Shown here: positions 1-8,719 of the stretch, one piece after another
How the letters are laid out: the number at the start of each line of letters is the position of its first letter
Numbering within the stretch: the first letter of the stretch is position 1
Source: GCA-2706205 sp964215955
Lineage (GTDB): Bacteria; Bdellovibrionota; Bacteriovoracia; Bacteriovoracales; Bacteriovoracaceae
NCBI GenBank assembly: GCA_964215955.1
Contig: CAXPDR010000003.1
Coordinates: 1-64,000, forward strand
DNA length: 64,000 nt
Direction of reading: 5' to 3'
Translations under genes and position numbers: made by a program
The notes under the pieces: model-generated
Databases searched by the model: none
Seen by the model: the letters and a program-made list of their open reading frames with translations, nothing else
What the model was told of the DNA's origin: nothing

Positions 1-1
1 T

Positions 2-97
2 CTATTCATTAAAAACCGATACCTAATGGAAGCTCCTAGAAAATATCTTGAGGTTTACAAACCTGAGTTATATCAGAGGCTTAAACTGGCAGCATGA
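2..97 (+). CDS. C-terminal end of an unidentified protein (left edge)
   Basis: An open frame enters from the left edge and stops at TGA 95-97, giving about 31 residues ending RLKLAA. It is basic and aromatic-rich, with no signal or membrane segment in the visible part. Whatever start it has lies outside the window, and I do not recognise the family. The 140 bp after it are AT-rich and lead to the next gene. Confidence 0.4.
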   Translation, partial: LFIKNRYLMEAPRKYLEVYKPELYQRLKLAA

Positions 98-239
98 GTC
101 ATGTTCGCGATGTCACCGATCCTTACATATGAATTGATTACATGAAAATGACAATTACAAAAATTGTAACTTCGAAGTAACTCAAAAAAAATTCAAATCT
201 GATTTAGATTGATTTTAGATAATTACATAGGAGAATTTT

Positions 240-731
240 ATGAAAAACTTATTTTTGACGGCTTTGCTTTTAACTTTTAGTAACTTTGGTCTTACAAGTG
301 ATGATTTACTGGTGCAGCAATTAGAGAGAACAAGAAACTCTTTAATGAGACAGATTAATCAAATCGATTTTACTTTGGAAACCTATTATGCTCAACAAAG
401 AAATAGAGTAAATATTCATCATGAATTACTAGATTTTTATTACGACTATCAATATAAGAAACAATTTATTCTTAAAGGAAATTTAACAGGTACTGACTCA
501 GAAGTTGGACAAATTGTGGTGTTGTTAAAAAATGGAAATGAAGTTGCCAGTACTATTGTAAAAGAACAATACGGAAAATTAACATATTTGTTTAAGCAAA
601 GACTTTTTCCAAGGGAAGACTTAAGAAATAATTTTAGTCTTCGTATCTATTCTTTAGATGGAATTTCTTATAAAGATTTTGAAATTACTTGCACCGCCGG
701 TGAAAATAACCTCGATCAGTGTGGCCTATAA
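240..731 (+). CDS. Small exported protein, unknown function
   Basis: The protein has 163 residues. The start is supported by AGGAG at 229-233. Residues 1-20 form a Sec signal peptide (Lys, then a Leu/Phe-rich core). Residues about 25-60 are polar and helical, possibly a short coiled coil. The rest alternates in a beta-like pattern, with a Cys pair near the C-terminus. It lies 23 bp upstream of a lipoprotein gene in the same direction, so the two are probably co-transcribed and end at the terminator near 1340. I do not recognise the family. Export to the periplasm or beyond is inferred from the signal peptide only. Confidence 0.75.
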   Translation: MKNLFLTALLLTFSNFGLTSDDLLVQQLERTRNSLMRQINQIDFTLETYYAQQRNRVNIHHELLDFYYDYQYKKQFILKGNLTGTDSEVGQIVVLLKNGNEVASTIVKEQYGKLTYLFKQRLFPREDLRNNFSLRIYSLDGISYKDFEITCTAGENNLDQCGL

Positions 732-754
732 AACAAAACTAAAAGGAGATAAAA

Positions 755-1309
755 ATGAAAAAATCACTTAACTTTATTACTATGACTAGTCTTTTAACTC
801 TCTTTGTTTCTTGTAAAGAAATTAAGTTAAACTCTTGTGATATTGATGTGTATCATGATGATTTAGGACAGGAGCAACTCGTTGAAATCAAAGATAACGC
901 CTATTATGAGAAAAACTGGAATATTACTTTTATTAATAAATCGAATTCACCTTCTGTAGATAGACGAAAACAACACGCTGATATTTCTCATAAAATGAAT
1001 ACTAAACTAATAGATTCAAGGCTTGTAAAAAGTGGGCATGTTATGGTTCCTTCTGCCATTTTCGGACATCGTAGATATGTTAAAAAAACGGCATACAAAG
1101 AGCAAAGAAAAGCAGAAACATCATGTGATACATTATTAAGATTTTATTCACCAGATATTGGTAAATCTAAAATATTCAAAGTGGATGATTCTTTAAAAAG
1201 TGAATTCTCTTATAGACCTTTTCGAGAATTAGAATATAAAAAAGATGAATTTTGTAAGCAGTCTCTTGTTAGTATTGTAGAGAAATTACCTACTTGTACA
1301 TTGAAGTAA
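755..1309 (+). CDS. Putative lipoprotein, unknown function
   Basis: The protein has 184 residues and a strong ribosome binding site (AAAGGAGAT) before the ATG. The N-terminus ends in a lipobox (F-V-S-C, Cys20), so it is predicted to be lipid-anchored after signal peptidase II cleavage. The mature part is basic and contains four or five further cysteines that could form disulfides. No catalytic motif or known domain is visible. It follows a small exported protein gene closely and precedes a rho-independent terminator, which suggests a two-gene operon. The function is unknown. Confidence 0.75.
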   Translation: MKKSLNFITMTSLLTLFVSCKEIKLNSCDIDVYHDDLGQEQLVEIKDNAYYEKNWNITFINKSNSPSVDRRKQHADISHKMNTKLIDSRLVKSGHVMVPSAIFGHRRYVKKTAYKEQRKAETSCDTLLRFYSPDIGKSKIFKVDDSLKSEFSYRPFRELEYKKDEFCKQSLVSIVEKLPTCTLK

Positions 1310-1327
1310 AAATACTGTACTCAATTA

Positions 1328-1352
1328 TGGCCCGTTTTAGGGCCATTTTATT
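1328..1352 (+). terminator. Rho-independent terminator after the lipoprotein gene
   Basis: The stem TGGCCC/GGGCCA (1328-1333 with 1340-1345) has a 6-nt loop and is followed by TTTTATTT. Confidence 0.75.
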
Positions 1353-1417
1353 TAAGATTTTAAGATAAATGTCGAATAGTTGAGTAATAGATGAGGTTAG
1401 TTTTGTTCCTAGATTTT

Positions 1418-3115
1418 ATGAAAAAATGTCTACTTATATTATCCATTTTTCTAATTGGAATAACATCAGTTTATGCTGATGACCCAAATTGGTTCGTTAA
1501 TATTAAAACTGAGACTTCGAATGAAACTATTACCGGTTCTGGTTATATTGTTCAAGTTGGAAATGATTATTATATTAGAACTGCATCTCATGTAACTTTA
1601 GGCACTGACGATGGTATTTTTGTATCAGGAGATGGAGAAAAACTAAAAGTAAAACTTGGACAATCGATTATCGATAATGCTCATGATGATCAACTCATAC
1701 CAATTGAAAAACCAAAAAAAGCTCAATCAATTGCATTCTACAGTCCAAGTATTAAAAAGTTTGTAGTCTGGCCAAAGCTCTCAAGAATAGTAAAAAGAGA
1801 GAAAAGAAAGAAGTTTGTCGAGCAGGGAATAGATGCTGCTTTTTATATTGTCCCTGAGAATCTTCAAAAAAGTAAAAAAGATATAAAGTTTGATAAGCTT
1901 GAAGAAAATATTAATACTGGATATTCTCCATCTTTCAATTTTAGTAACTATTTAAGACCAACTAAGGGAAAGACGACTTTAACTGCAGATATGCGAGTTA
2001 ACCCAGGTGAAAGTGGTTCACCTTTATTTAAAGATATGTTGGTTGGTTATAATATCCAAGATTCTAATGGAAAACATTATGAATATCCATTACCCCATAT
2101 GTCCGGTGGAGCAACAATTCTTCTAGGGCATGCTCAAAGTTTCCAACGTTATGTTGATCGTTCAAATTTTTCAGGATCAAAACAATCGGAAAATATTGTA
2201 AATGCAATAAATGATAAAACCTTAATAGATACAGATGTTAAATGGGATCGGTATCAAGGGATCTTTTACAGGTATAAAGTAACTGAAAAAGGCCTAATTC
2301 AAGAACTCAATAATATAAAAGACAGAAGTGGAAATACCACAGGTGGAAACGGTGGAGATACTACAAATGGAAGTAGTGGAAATACTACTGGTGGAAATGG
2401 TGGTGGACCACGAACAGAGTTAGACCTTACGGGGACTCCAAAAATGGGTATGATATATCACGACCTTCAAATTGCAGGTTTTAAAGTTCAAGAATTTAAA
2501 GAAGGTAAGAAAGTAAATGAGTATACTTTGTACGCCGATTGGGAAAATTATCAATACTTAGAAGATTTAAAAAAGAATAATTCTGAAGTTAAAGTGGAGC
2601 CTATTAAACTAACTGGTAGTGATTTAGCAAATCTTATTCAAGAAAAGAGTAAATCTGGTGATTATATTAGCTATAGTTCTGGGGGATATTCCAGAACGAG
2701 TCGTTGTGTAGTAGACGGTGAAAGTCTAAAACATAACCATTTGAATGTTAATATACAGCCATTTGAGCCAATTAGTTTGCCTCTGAATGAAAATTTCTTT
2801 CCAATAGTTGAAGTTAAAAATATGGATGATGGTCTAGTTTATAAAGTTGATTTAAGAGGACTTTTTAGTGTTGATATTATGGAGTTTAGTGATTTTGACA
2901 GAGAAGATGAATTCGACTTTTATAATAGAAATAGTTATGTCATGTTAAGAGCAGAAGGATTCAAATATTCAAGAAGTAAATGTAAGGTTGAAAATGGGCT
3001 TTCTTTTGGTATGAGGCAAAGACTTTTTAAAGGAGGCAAACTTAATTTTAAAACTCTGGAGCAATCGAGCTTGATTCCAAGTCAGAATAAAAAAACAACT
3101 GTAAATCCAGAGTGA
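1418..3115 (+). CDS. Exported trypsin-like (chymotrypsin-fold) serine protease
   Basis: I place the start at 1418 because MKKCLLIL begins a clean signal peptide ending VYA at residue 20. An in-frame ATG at 1391 would add nine residues, and neither start has a strong ribosome binding site. The mature protein shows GSGYIV and TASHV (catalytic His58), GIDAAF (Asp139) and GESGSP (Ser199), the S1-type triad. Residues 303-332 are a Gly/Thr/Asn linker built from near-repeats of GNTTGGNGG. The following ~230 residues are of unknown type and include two Cys, perhaps a substrate-targeting domain. It is expected to act in the periplasm or be secreted. It is tail-to-tail with a TonB-like gene, with no gap. 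Confidence 0.8.
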   Translation: MKKCLLILSIFLIGITSVYADDPNWFVNIKTETSNETITGSGYIVQVGNDYYIRTASHVTLGTDDGIFVSGDGEKLKVKLGQSIIDNAHDDQLIPIEKPKKAQSIAFYSPSIKKFVVWPKLSRIVKREKRKKFVEQGIDAAFYIVPENLQKSKKDIKFDKLEENINTGYSPSFNFSNYLRPTKGKTTLTADMRVNPGESGSPLFKDMLVGYNIQDSNGKHYEYPLPHMSGGATILLGHAQSFQRYVDRSNFSGSKQSENIVNAINDKTLIDTDVKWDRYQGIFYRYKVTEKGLIQELNNIKDRSGNTTGGNGGDTTNGSSGNTTGGNGGGPRTELDLTGTPKMGMIYHDLQIAGFKVQEFKEGKKVNEYTLYADWENYQYLEDLKKNNSEVKVEPIKLTGSDLANLIQEKSKSGDYISYSSGGYSRTSRCVVDGESLKHNHLNVNIQPFEPISLPLNENFFPIVEVKNMDDGLVYKVDLRGLFSVDIMEFSDFDREDEFDFYNRNSYVMLRAEGFKYSRSKCKVENGLSFGMRQRLFKGGKLNFKTLEQSSLIPSQNKKTTVNPE

Positions 3116-3886
3116 CTAATAAAACCGATCATATTCATAACTTCTGAGCTTCCAAGCTTTTTTTAACTTCTTTTCATCACTATCAGGTAAATATTCTAAT
3201 AGAGAGAACCAATTTGTAATATGAAGGAGAGCTTTCCCAAAGGCTTTATTTATTTTGTCTTGGTTTTTTACTGCTCCATATTCTTGTCGATAAAAAAAGA
3301 AGTACTGATCTGTAATTTTAGATTTTTCTAATAATTCTTTGGACGTTGTCAGTCTGAATTCAAAAAGCAGATTAAACCTTGTTAATTTTTTTATATTAAG
3401 TTCCTTTTGATTGAGGCTTTTTAATGCAAGCCTTAGAACTCTTGCTATGTGGACATTAAGGTATCTTGAGCTGCCTTTGATTTTAGTTTTATTTTCTAGA
3501 TATTGGAGATTCTTATCAATAAATATTTCAGCTGTAACAAAACCATAAATTTCATTTTCTATGAGTTCTGTTGGGTAAATAAGATATTGGTCTATATGAT
3601 TGAATACAATATTTTGTTTTTGAAGGTTGAGATCATTGATTTGGTGGATTTCTAAATCTTCCATTCTTAGATTCTTAGGATTAAAGGCTAGGCTGGATAA
3701 AGATAGTTTTTTAGGTCTTGAGGTTTGAGTTTTAGTCTGAAATTTCTTGATAACTTTCTTTAGTTTTATTGATACTTTAGTTTGAGGCTTTTCTTTTAGT
3801 AATCTTTTCGGTTTTTGATTTATCTGTAAAAAAACACAAATATGAAGTCCCATTGAAATGAAAATGAAGCGATAGAAATTTGTCAT
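3116..3886 (-). CDS. TonB-like energy-transducer family protein
   Basis: The protein has 256 residues. A short N-terminal membrane anchor (about 5-22) is followed by a strongly basic Lys/Pro stretch (25-65). A TonB C-terminal-like region lies at about 97-165, with the pattern YP-x4-E-x3-Y-G-x-V-x-A-E-x-F-I-D and then a conserved SSRYL segment. The Pro/Lys spacer is short compared with classical TonB, and about 90 extra residues follow the domain. The role inferred from the family is to couple inner-membrane energy to an outer-membrane receptor. No ExbB/ExbD or receptor gene is adjacent, so this could also be a TonB-domain protein of other function. Confidence 0.6.
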   Translation of the reverse strand: MTNFYRFIFISMGLHICVFLQINQKPKRLLKEKPQTKVSIKLKKVIKKFQTKTQTSRPKKLSLSSLAFNPKNLRMEDLEIHQINDLNLQKQNIVFNHIDQYLIYPTELIENEIYGFVTAEIFIDKNLQYLENKTKIKGSSRYLNVHIARVLRLALKSLNQKELNIKKLTRFNLLFEFRLTTSKELLEKSKITDQYFFFYRQEYGAVKNQDKINKAFGKALLHITNWFSLLEYLPDSDEKKLKKAWKLRSYEYDRFY

Positions 3887-3943
3887 CTGTAAAATTGTAT
3901 TTCGAATTCTCTTTTATTGATGTCAGGGAATTGTTAGTTAAAT

Positions 3944-3976
3944 GTAAAAAAAGCGAAAGCCCACTTACGTGGGCTT
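3944..3976 (-). terminator. Candidate terminator, minus strand
   Basis: The stem AGCCCAC/GTGGGCT has a TTAC loop. On the minus strand it is followed by TTTCGCTTTTTTT, downstream of the pentapeptide gene. It may act as a second terminator. Confidence 0.5.
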
Positions 3977-4075
3977 AAGGTAGGTCGTTGGGAAATTTAA
4001 GGTGGGAAATTAGATAAGCTAGCATCCGTGCAAGACTTGATTCTTCCATAACAATATTAAAATCTTTTCTTTTTC

Positions 4076-4102
4076 TAAAAATGGGGCCATATCCATGGCC
4101 CA
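4076..4102 (-). terminator. Terminator of the pentapeptide-repeat gene
   Basis: The minus-strand hairpin TGGGCCAT-GGAT-ATGGCCCCA is followed directly by UUUUU and lies 29 bp after the stop codon. Confidence 0.7.
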
Positions 4103-4130
4103 GGGAAATTAATCCATCAAGAGAGAGAGC

Positions 4131-4607
4131 TTATGCCACACAAAGTTCAAAATTATTTGAGGAGAGAGGTTGAACTTCAGTGGTTTGAGTAATATCCATA
4201 TTACTCATTTCTAAAAACTCGATATTACAGTTCAGAAAGATGCCCGTGTTTGAGCTTTCTTCCCAGTTATTATTGATATACGTACAAGAAAGAAAATTGC
4301 AGTTAAGGGAATTCGTAATGCAAAAGTTGCAATTTTCAAACTTGCACGCAATCAGATTGCAATTATTTAGTTTCGTAAAACCAAAATTGCAATTTACAAA
4401 CTTACAGTCAATAAATTTTGTTGCAGTAAACTCAGTCGCTTGGAACTCACAGTTAATAAAAATAACATTTTCAAAGACAACTTTTTGGAACTTACCACCT
4501 GCAATTTTCTCACAATTAAATTCTCTATCTTTAATTGTTTCAGCTTCAACATTCACATAAGTACCAGTTATTATTGACTTAATTTCTGTTATAATTGTTG
4601 TTTCCAT
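4131..4607 (-). CDS. Cysteine-rich pentapeptide-repeat protein
   Basis: The start is taken at 4607 (METTII) because GGGGGA lies just upstream. A longer frame to 4649 lacks such a site. The protein has 158 residues. From about residue 35 to 120 it follows the A(N/D)LXX-type pentapeptide ladder, here dominated by NCNF, NCKF and DCKF. This should fold into a right-handed quadrilateral beta-helix with a stacked Cys column. There is no signal peptide, so it is cytoplasmic. Pentapeptide proteins can mimic DNA or act as scaffolds, but nothing here fixes the partner. It is divergently transcribed from an XRE regulator gene across about 190 bp, which suggests shared control. Confidence 0.8.
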   Translation of the reverse strand: METTIITEIKSIITGTYVNVEAETIKDREFNCEKIAGGKFQKVVFENVIFINCEFQATEFTATKFIDCKFVNCNFGFTKLNNCNLIACKFENCNFCITNSLNCNFLSCTYINNNWEESSNTGIFLNCNIEFLEMSNMDITQTTEVQPLSSNNFELCVA

Positions 4608-4729
4608 CGTTCCCCCGATGTTTCGTTTAACCTGAAACCAGTATCGCATGATTGACTCGTTGCGTCAAGAAATAAAATTGCATTAAGAAATTTTATTTCG
4701 TTCCGATAAGAAATTCATACGGTTGCAAT

Positions 4730-4784
4730 GCAATTAATTGCGACGATAAAAAACTAAGTTGTTGATTTTACGAAATTGCAATTT
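4730..4784. promoter_or_regulatory. Paired AATTGC-type palindromes, candidate operator
   Basis: Two perfect 12-bp palindromes lie in the divergent region: GCAATTAATTGC at 4730-4741 and AAATTGCAATTT at 4773-4784. The second ends 6 bp before the AGGAGG of the XRE gene. The position suits autoregulation by that helix-turn-helix protein. The link is inference. Confidence 0.45.
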
Positions 4785-4800
4785 AGAACTAGGAGGATTT

Positions 4801-5394
4801 ATGGTTAACTTTAACACAGACTTTACAGACATGTTTCTTGGAGTAGTTCGTAAGTATATGCAATTACGTGGAGGCTTATCTCAAAAAGATCTTGCAGTTG
4901 CAATCAATGTTGGAATTTCCACTATGAGTAGGTTCTTAAATCAAAAAACAAAGGAATTAGATGCTCAAATGATTGCAAATATTGTGGCCTTCTTAAATAT
5001 TCCTCTACATGAGATTATTGATTTTATAGAGGAAGATTCTACGCAAACATTTAAAAAGCTCGTTTCCTTTTATAAAGATAATGCTCCAGCCGAAGAGGAA
5101 AGTAGTGCAGTTGCAGCCGATGATGAGATGCAGGGATTTGAAGAAGGTTTGGATGAACAGACAACGAGGATGAAAACTACTGCAAGCATCAAAGGAGTAA
5201 AGGTTCCTTTTGGTGAAAGAAGAGAACAAACGAACTCTAATCTTTCTATAAGGGATAAGCTTAATCAACTGAGCCCAAGGCAAAAAGGTTTTCTAACTGA
5301 TTTTTTAGACCTTGATGTTGAAGGTAGAGATTTAATTGTAGATATTGGTAATCAGCTTTTTAGATATTTTAAACAAAGCCAAGCTGATTTCTAA
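4801..5394 (+). CDS. XRE-family helix-turn-helix regulator
   Basis: The start at 4801 is decided by AGGAGG 5 bp upstream; an ATG at 4759 has none. The protein has 197 residues. Residues about 24-72 form a Cro/CI-type HTH (LSQKDLAVAINV, then GISTMSRFLN). A charged, Ala/Glu-rich linker (95-125) leads to a conserved-looking C-terminal segment with LSPRQKGFLTDF. It probably controls itself and the divergent pentapeptide gene through palindromes in its leader. A vWA-like gene starts 10 bp downstream and is likely in the same operon. The effector, if any, is unknown. Confidence 0.8.
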   Translation: MVNFNTDFTDMFLGVVRKYMQLRGGLSQKDLAVAINVGISTMSRFLNQKTKELDAQMIANIVAFLNIPLHEIIDFIEEDSTQTFKKLVSFYKDNAPAEEESSAVAADDEMQGFEEGLDEQTTRMKTTASIKGVKVPFGERREQTNSNLSIRDKLNQLSPRQKGFLTDFLDLDVEGRDLIVDIGNQLFRYFKQSQADF

Positions 5395-5404
5395 TGGGAG
5401 TTAG

Positions 5405-6199
5405 ATGTATAGGTTATTACTTGTTTTAATTTTTATAACCACTAATACTTGGGCCATGCCTAAGAAGATAGAGGTGTGGTTTTTGAGCATTCCTAATTCA
5501 ACTTTACTTAGGCCAATGCTTGAAACAAAAAAATTTTTACCTGTAGCGCGAAATCTTCAGTGTCAACAAATGGGTGAGTATTGTTTTGATCCACAAGTAG
5601 GCTTATACAAAAAAGGAGAAGAAGGTTCGCTTCAAGAAGAAATTGATGCCTCCCAAGTAGAAACTACAAACAAATATGACTTCATAGATCCTCACAAAGG
5701 AACAGATAGGTCTTTAATTGAGTGTGATGAGAATCCTGGGTTTTTTGATATATTCTGTGGAAAAGCAAAAAAAGTGAATGTGAAATCTGATGTTAAACTT
5801 GAAGTTTGGGTTGATGTTTCTTCTACGATGAAGCAAGTTGATTTTCAATCATATGGAAAAGCTTGTTATAGGGAGACTTTTCTTGATGAAATCAAGAAAA
5901 CTTGTCCTTTGAATCAAAAAATGAAGGTCTATTCGTTTGAAGAATATAAGTCTGAAGTTGGAAGTCTAGATAGAGTCTGTTTAAGCGGTGGACTTAATGA
6001 TATGAAAAAACTAGTTAAGGATATTAAAAGATCAAAAGCTGATCATCTTATATTAATTACAGATATTTTTGAGGCTGAGGAAAAATTTATCTTTGATATC
6101 GAAAACATGCCTAACAGCACAATAAGAGGGCTAAATAAGCCGCTGTATGCCAAAGACCTTCTAAAAGATGTAAAACGAGTTAAAAAACTTTGTAAGTGA
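5405..6199 (+). CDS. Exported protein with degenerate vWA-like motif
   Basis: The protein has 264 residues with a signal peptide (1-17, ending TWA). Residues 132-142 read LEVWVDVSSTM, resembling the DxSxS strand-loop of a von Willebrand A/MIDAS fold. A later hydrophobic strand LILITDIFE (about 216-224) resembles the second conserved vWA strand. Seven Cys are spread through the protein, consistent with an extracytoplasmic location. It starts 10 bp after the XRE regulator stop. A role in adhesion or protein binding is suggested only by the fold resemblance. Confidence 0.6.
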   Translation: MYRLLLVLIFITTNTWAMPKKIEVWFLSIPNSTLLRPMLETKKFLPVARNLQCQQMGEYCFDPQVGLYKKGEEGSLQEEIDASQVETTNKYDFIDPHKGTDRSLIECDENPGFFDIFCGKAKKVNVKSDVKLEVWVDVSSTMKQVDFQSYGKACYRETFLDEIKKTCPLNQKMKVYSFEEYKSEVGSLDRVCLSGGLNDMKKLVKDIKRSKADHLILITDIFEAEEKFIFDIENMPNSTIRGLNKPLYAKDLLKDVKRVKKLCK

Positions 6200-6230
6200 T
6201 CTCTTGCAAATTTCTTGATATATGCCTTAA

Positions 6231-7262
6231 ATGTTTAATGAATTAATAGAATGGTCTCATAAAAACTATTCCCATTTACCTTGGCGAAACCATAGAACTT
6301 TATATACAACTCTCGTTTCTGAAATTATGTTGCAACAAACAACTGTGTCCACTGTTTTAAATCACTTTGAGCGTTTTATCCACAAGTATCCTGATATTTT
6401 GACACTGGCCAAGGCTACGGAAGAGGACATGCTGATTGATTGGAAGGGACTTGGTTATTATAGGCGCGCAAGAAACTTGTTAAATGCAGCTAAGGAGATT
6501 AAAGAAAAATTTGGAGGAAAAATTCCACTAAATTTTAATCAACTAACTTCTATAAAAGGGATTGGTGAATACACTGCTAATGCAATTATCAGCATTGGAG
6601 CAAATCAAAGAGCAATCGCTTTAGATGCAAATCTTGAAAGAGTTCTCGCTAGATATTATGGAATAGAAGTGGTTAAAGGTCCTAAACTTTTAAAAGAGAT
6701 TTATTCTTTATTTTCTAATAAACAAATTTGTTTAGAGATAGAAGACATTGGGGCGAGGGCATTTAATGAAGCTTTAATGGACTTGGGAAGAAGTATTTGT
6801 AAAGCGAGGAAGGCTGATTGCTTATTATGTCCTTTAAAAACTTCGTGTAAAGCGAGGATGAGTGGAAAACAAAATGATATTCCTGTAGTTTTAGGAGAGC
6901 AAAAAAAGGTTGAAAGTTTTGAACTTCATTTACTAAGAGTTATTGTTAGAAAAGATGAAAGAATTTTAGCTTATAAAAAAGACTCAGATGAATGGCTAAG
7001 TGGCCAATATGAAATCCCTACTTTTATTCTTTCTTCTGACGATTTAAGTCTAAAACAATATCCTTGGCTTAAAGATCAGGAAGAGTTATTCTTTCTTCCA
7101 AGTTTTAAGACGGGTATTACAAAGTATAAGATTAATAACTACGTTTTGATTGCTTCTGAATTGGAGTTAAAGAAAATTTCGAATAAGAATTTTGAGTGGG
7201 TAGATGCAGAAAATAAAAATTTTTCTACATCTACTTATAAGAGTTTAAATTTCGTGAACTAA
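6231..7262 (+). CDS. mutY: A/G-specific adenine DNA glycosylase
   Basis: MutY removes adenine mispaired with 8-oxoguanine in base excision repair. Visible features are SEIMLQQT with the catalytic Glu31, a helix-hairpin-helix (IKGIGEYTA, 108-116), ALDANLERV with the catalytic Asp132, and a 4Fe-4S set C-x6-C-x2-C-x5-C near 190-207. A C-terminal NUDIX-like domain follows (about 225-340). At 343 residues it is close to the usual length. No clear Shine-Dalgarno precedes 6231. The last 18 bp overlap the convergent gene's end. Confidence 0.95.
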   Translation: MFNELIEWSHKNYSHLPWRNHRTLYTTLVSEIMLQQTTVSTVLNHFERFIHKYPDILTLAKATEEDMLIDWKGLGYYRRARNLLNAAKEIKEKFGGKIPLNFNQLTSIKGIGEYTANAIISIGANQRAIALDANLERVLARYYGIEVVKGPKLLKEIYSLFSNKQICLEIEDIGARAFNEALMDLGRSICKARKADCLLCPLKTSCKARMSGKQNDIPVVLGEQKKVESFELHLLRVIVRKDERILAYKKDSDEWLSGQYEIPTFILSSDDLSLKQYPWLKDQEELFFLPSFKTGITKYKINNYVLIASELELKKISNKNFEWVDAENKNFSTSTYKSLNFVN

Positions 7263-8222
7263 ATCAAAATAAATAACAATTGATTCTTCAGAATCAAAAT
7301 TTCTTCCAACGAGATAAATACTTTCCCACATTCCCCATTCATTACCACTTGCTTTAATCATTGATAAGGCTTGGACACCTTCATCTTTCATCATTGTTTT
7401 TAACATGCCAGCTGTTTTGGCCATACATTCAGCAATTTCTTCATCAGAAAAAGAGAAATCTTTTACAATACTTTCACAGAAATAAGGTTGATACTCAAAG
7501 TTCATGGCTTTAATTATTTTATCAGCTGATTTTTTGATTGAAGCGTCATCATATTTTGCAACTTCACTAAGAGTTAAATTAGATAAACCTCTATAGCTAT
7601 TTTCAGTCATTGTTTGAGAAAGAAGTTCACTCATGTCCGTGATGCCTTTATATTCTTCATAACTTAAAATGCCTTCAGCTTGTTGATTATTTGCATCTGA
7701 AAGGTACTTATCGACTTTGGCTTTAGTTAGAGCAAAAGTATTTTTTTCAGCTCTTTCTAATTTACAATCTAGTTGAACTGTTCCACCCATGTGATCACTA
7801 ATTGCAGTCATTATAGCATAAGCTTTGAACTGACTATTTGTTTTCATATTTAGATTTTTAGTTGGAATAATTAAATCAACTGAACCATAAGAATCTCTAG
7901 TATCTAATAAAATTTCAAATTTTGAATGATTCTTATATTTTCTAGGATTATATCCTTCAGTGTTAGTGACTGAAACATAGCTATGAGTTCCCATTCCCCA
8001 ATTCTCAGGGTCATCAAGGGTTTCACCCTCAATATTATACTGCAAATTTAAATTTTTAAGTTTAACTGACATTGGTGTGACATTTTCAACCTCAGCCGAA
8101 TATTTCATTAAGACTTTATATCCTGCTGTTTCCCAACCTGTTAACTGTTCACATGTTAATTTATCTGCACCATATGAAAGTGTTGAAGCCACGATAAGTG
8201 GTAATAAAACTAATTTATTCAT
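7245..8222 (-). CDS. Exported protein, unknown function
   Basis: The protein has 325 residues. AGGGGAA precedes the ATG. The signal peptide spans residues 1-18 (ending SYG). The mature part is acidic with few Cys (at about 24, 152, 254 and 266), mixed beta (about 45-160) then helical (165-290). No recognised domain was found. It is convergent with mutY, with an 18-bp overlap of coding ends. Upstream on the same strand lies rnpB, more than 100 bp away. Confidence 0.7.
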   Translation of the reverse strand: MNKLVLLPLIVASTLSYGADKLTCEQLTGWETAGYKVLMKYSAEVENVTPMSVKLKNLNLQYNIEGETLDDPENWGMGTHSYVSVTNTEGYNPRKYKNHSKFEILLDTRDSYGSVDLIIPTKNLNMKTNSQFKAYAIMTAISDHMGGTVQLDCKLERAEKNTFALTKAKVDKYLSDANNQQAEGILSYEEYKGITDMSELLSQTMTENSYRGLSNLTLSEVAKYDDASIKKSADKIIKAMNFEYQPYFCESIVKDFSFSDEEIAECMAKTAGMLKTMMKDEGVQALSMIKASGNEWGMWESIYLVGRNFDSEESIVIYFDLVHEI

Positions 8223-8324
8223 AAAAATTCCCCTATGTTTTAAGCAAATTTACAGAGTGGAAACTGAGTTGAGAATATTCAGTGAAAGTTTTATAGGGAC
8301 ATTTAAGGTGAAGATTATGTTAAG

Positions 8325-8621
8325 AAAAACCGAGAAAGAAATAAGCCGGGTCCTGTCAAAGAATCATCATTCATCTAGGACCTTAGTTACCCAAGGCCTC
8401 GAGCGCTCTACCCGCCAACTCACACGAGCAATGATAAAACGTTGGCCTATTTGAGCTTGCACCCCGTAGAGTTTACCTGGTTTCACTACAGCCGAACTGT
8501 ACTTGCTTTCTGTTGCACTTGTCCTCGCCTCACGGCGGACGGGCGTTACCCGCTACGGTGCTCTATGGTGCCCGGACTTTCCTCCCGCGATAAATCGCCA
8601 GCGATGATTAGTCTTTCTCGG
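8325..8621 (-). ncRNA. rnpB: RNase P RNA
   Basis: This is the catalytic RNA that matures tRNA 5' ends. Read on the minus strand, it has the universal GAGGAAAGTCCGGGC near the 5' end, ACAGAAA in the middle, and GGACCCGGCTTAT at the 3' end. The terminal P1 helix is perfect: TCTTTCTCGG (8612-8621) is complementary to CCGAGAAAGA (8330-8339). It is followed by UUUUU (8325-8329). About 297 nt is shorter than the E. coli RNA (377 nt), as in compact type A RNAs. Open frames across it are incidental. Confidence 0.95.
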
Positions 8622-8719
8622 TGGAGAATATATAGTTTATGTTGAGCTAAATGACAAGATGCAATGTTTTAAATAAAGCATAAAGATTGTATAACTTTAG
8701 AATAAAATGGAGGCCTCTA

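Noticed and set aside
2325..2411. CRISPR-like short repeats
   Set aside because: The repeats are in frame inside a protease and encode a Gly/Thr linker; no regular spacers exist here or elsewhere in the window.
4240..4560. Plus-strand frame opposite the pentapeptide gene
   Set aside because: Mirror of the repeated NCNF codons; no start signal.
8077..8645. Two open frames on the plus strand (8077-8454 and 8442-8645)
   Set aside because: They lie across the RNase P RNA gene and the 5' end of the minus-strand gene; no ribosome binding site, and the composition is dictated by rnpB.
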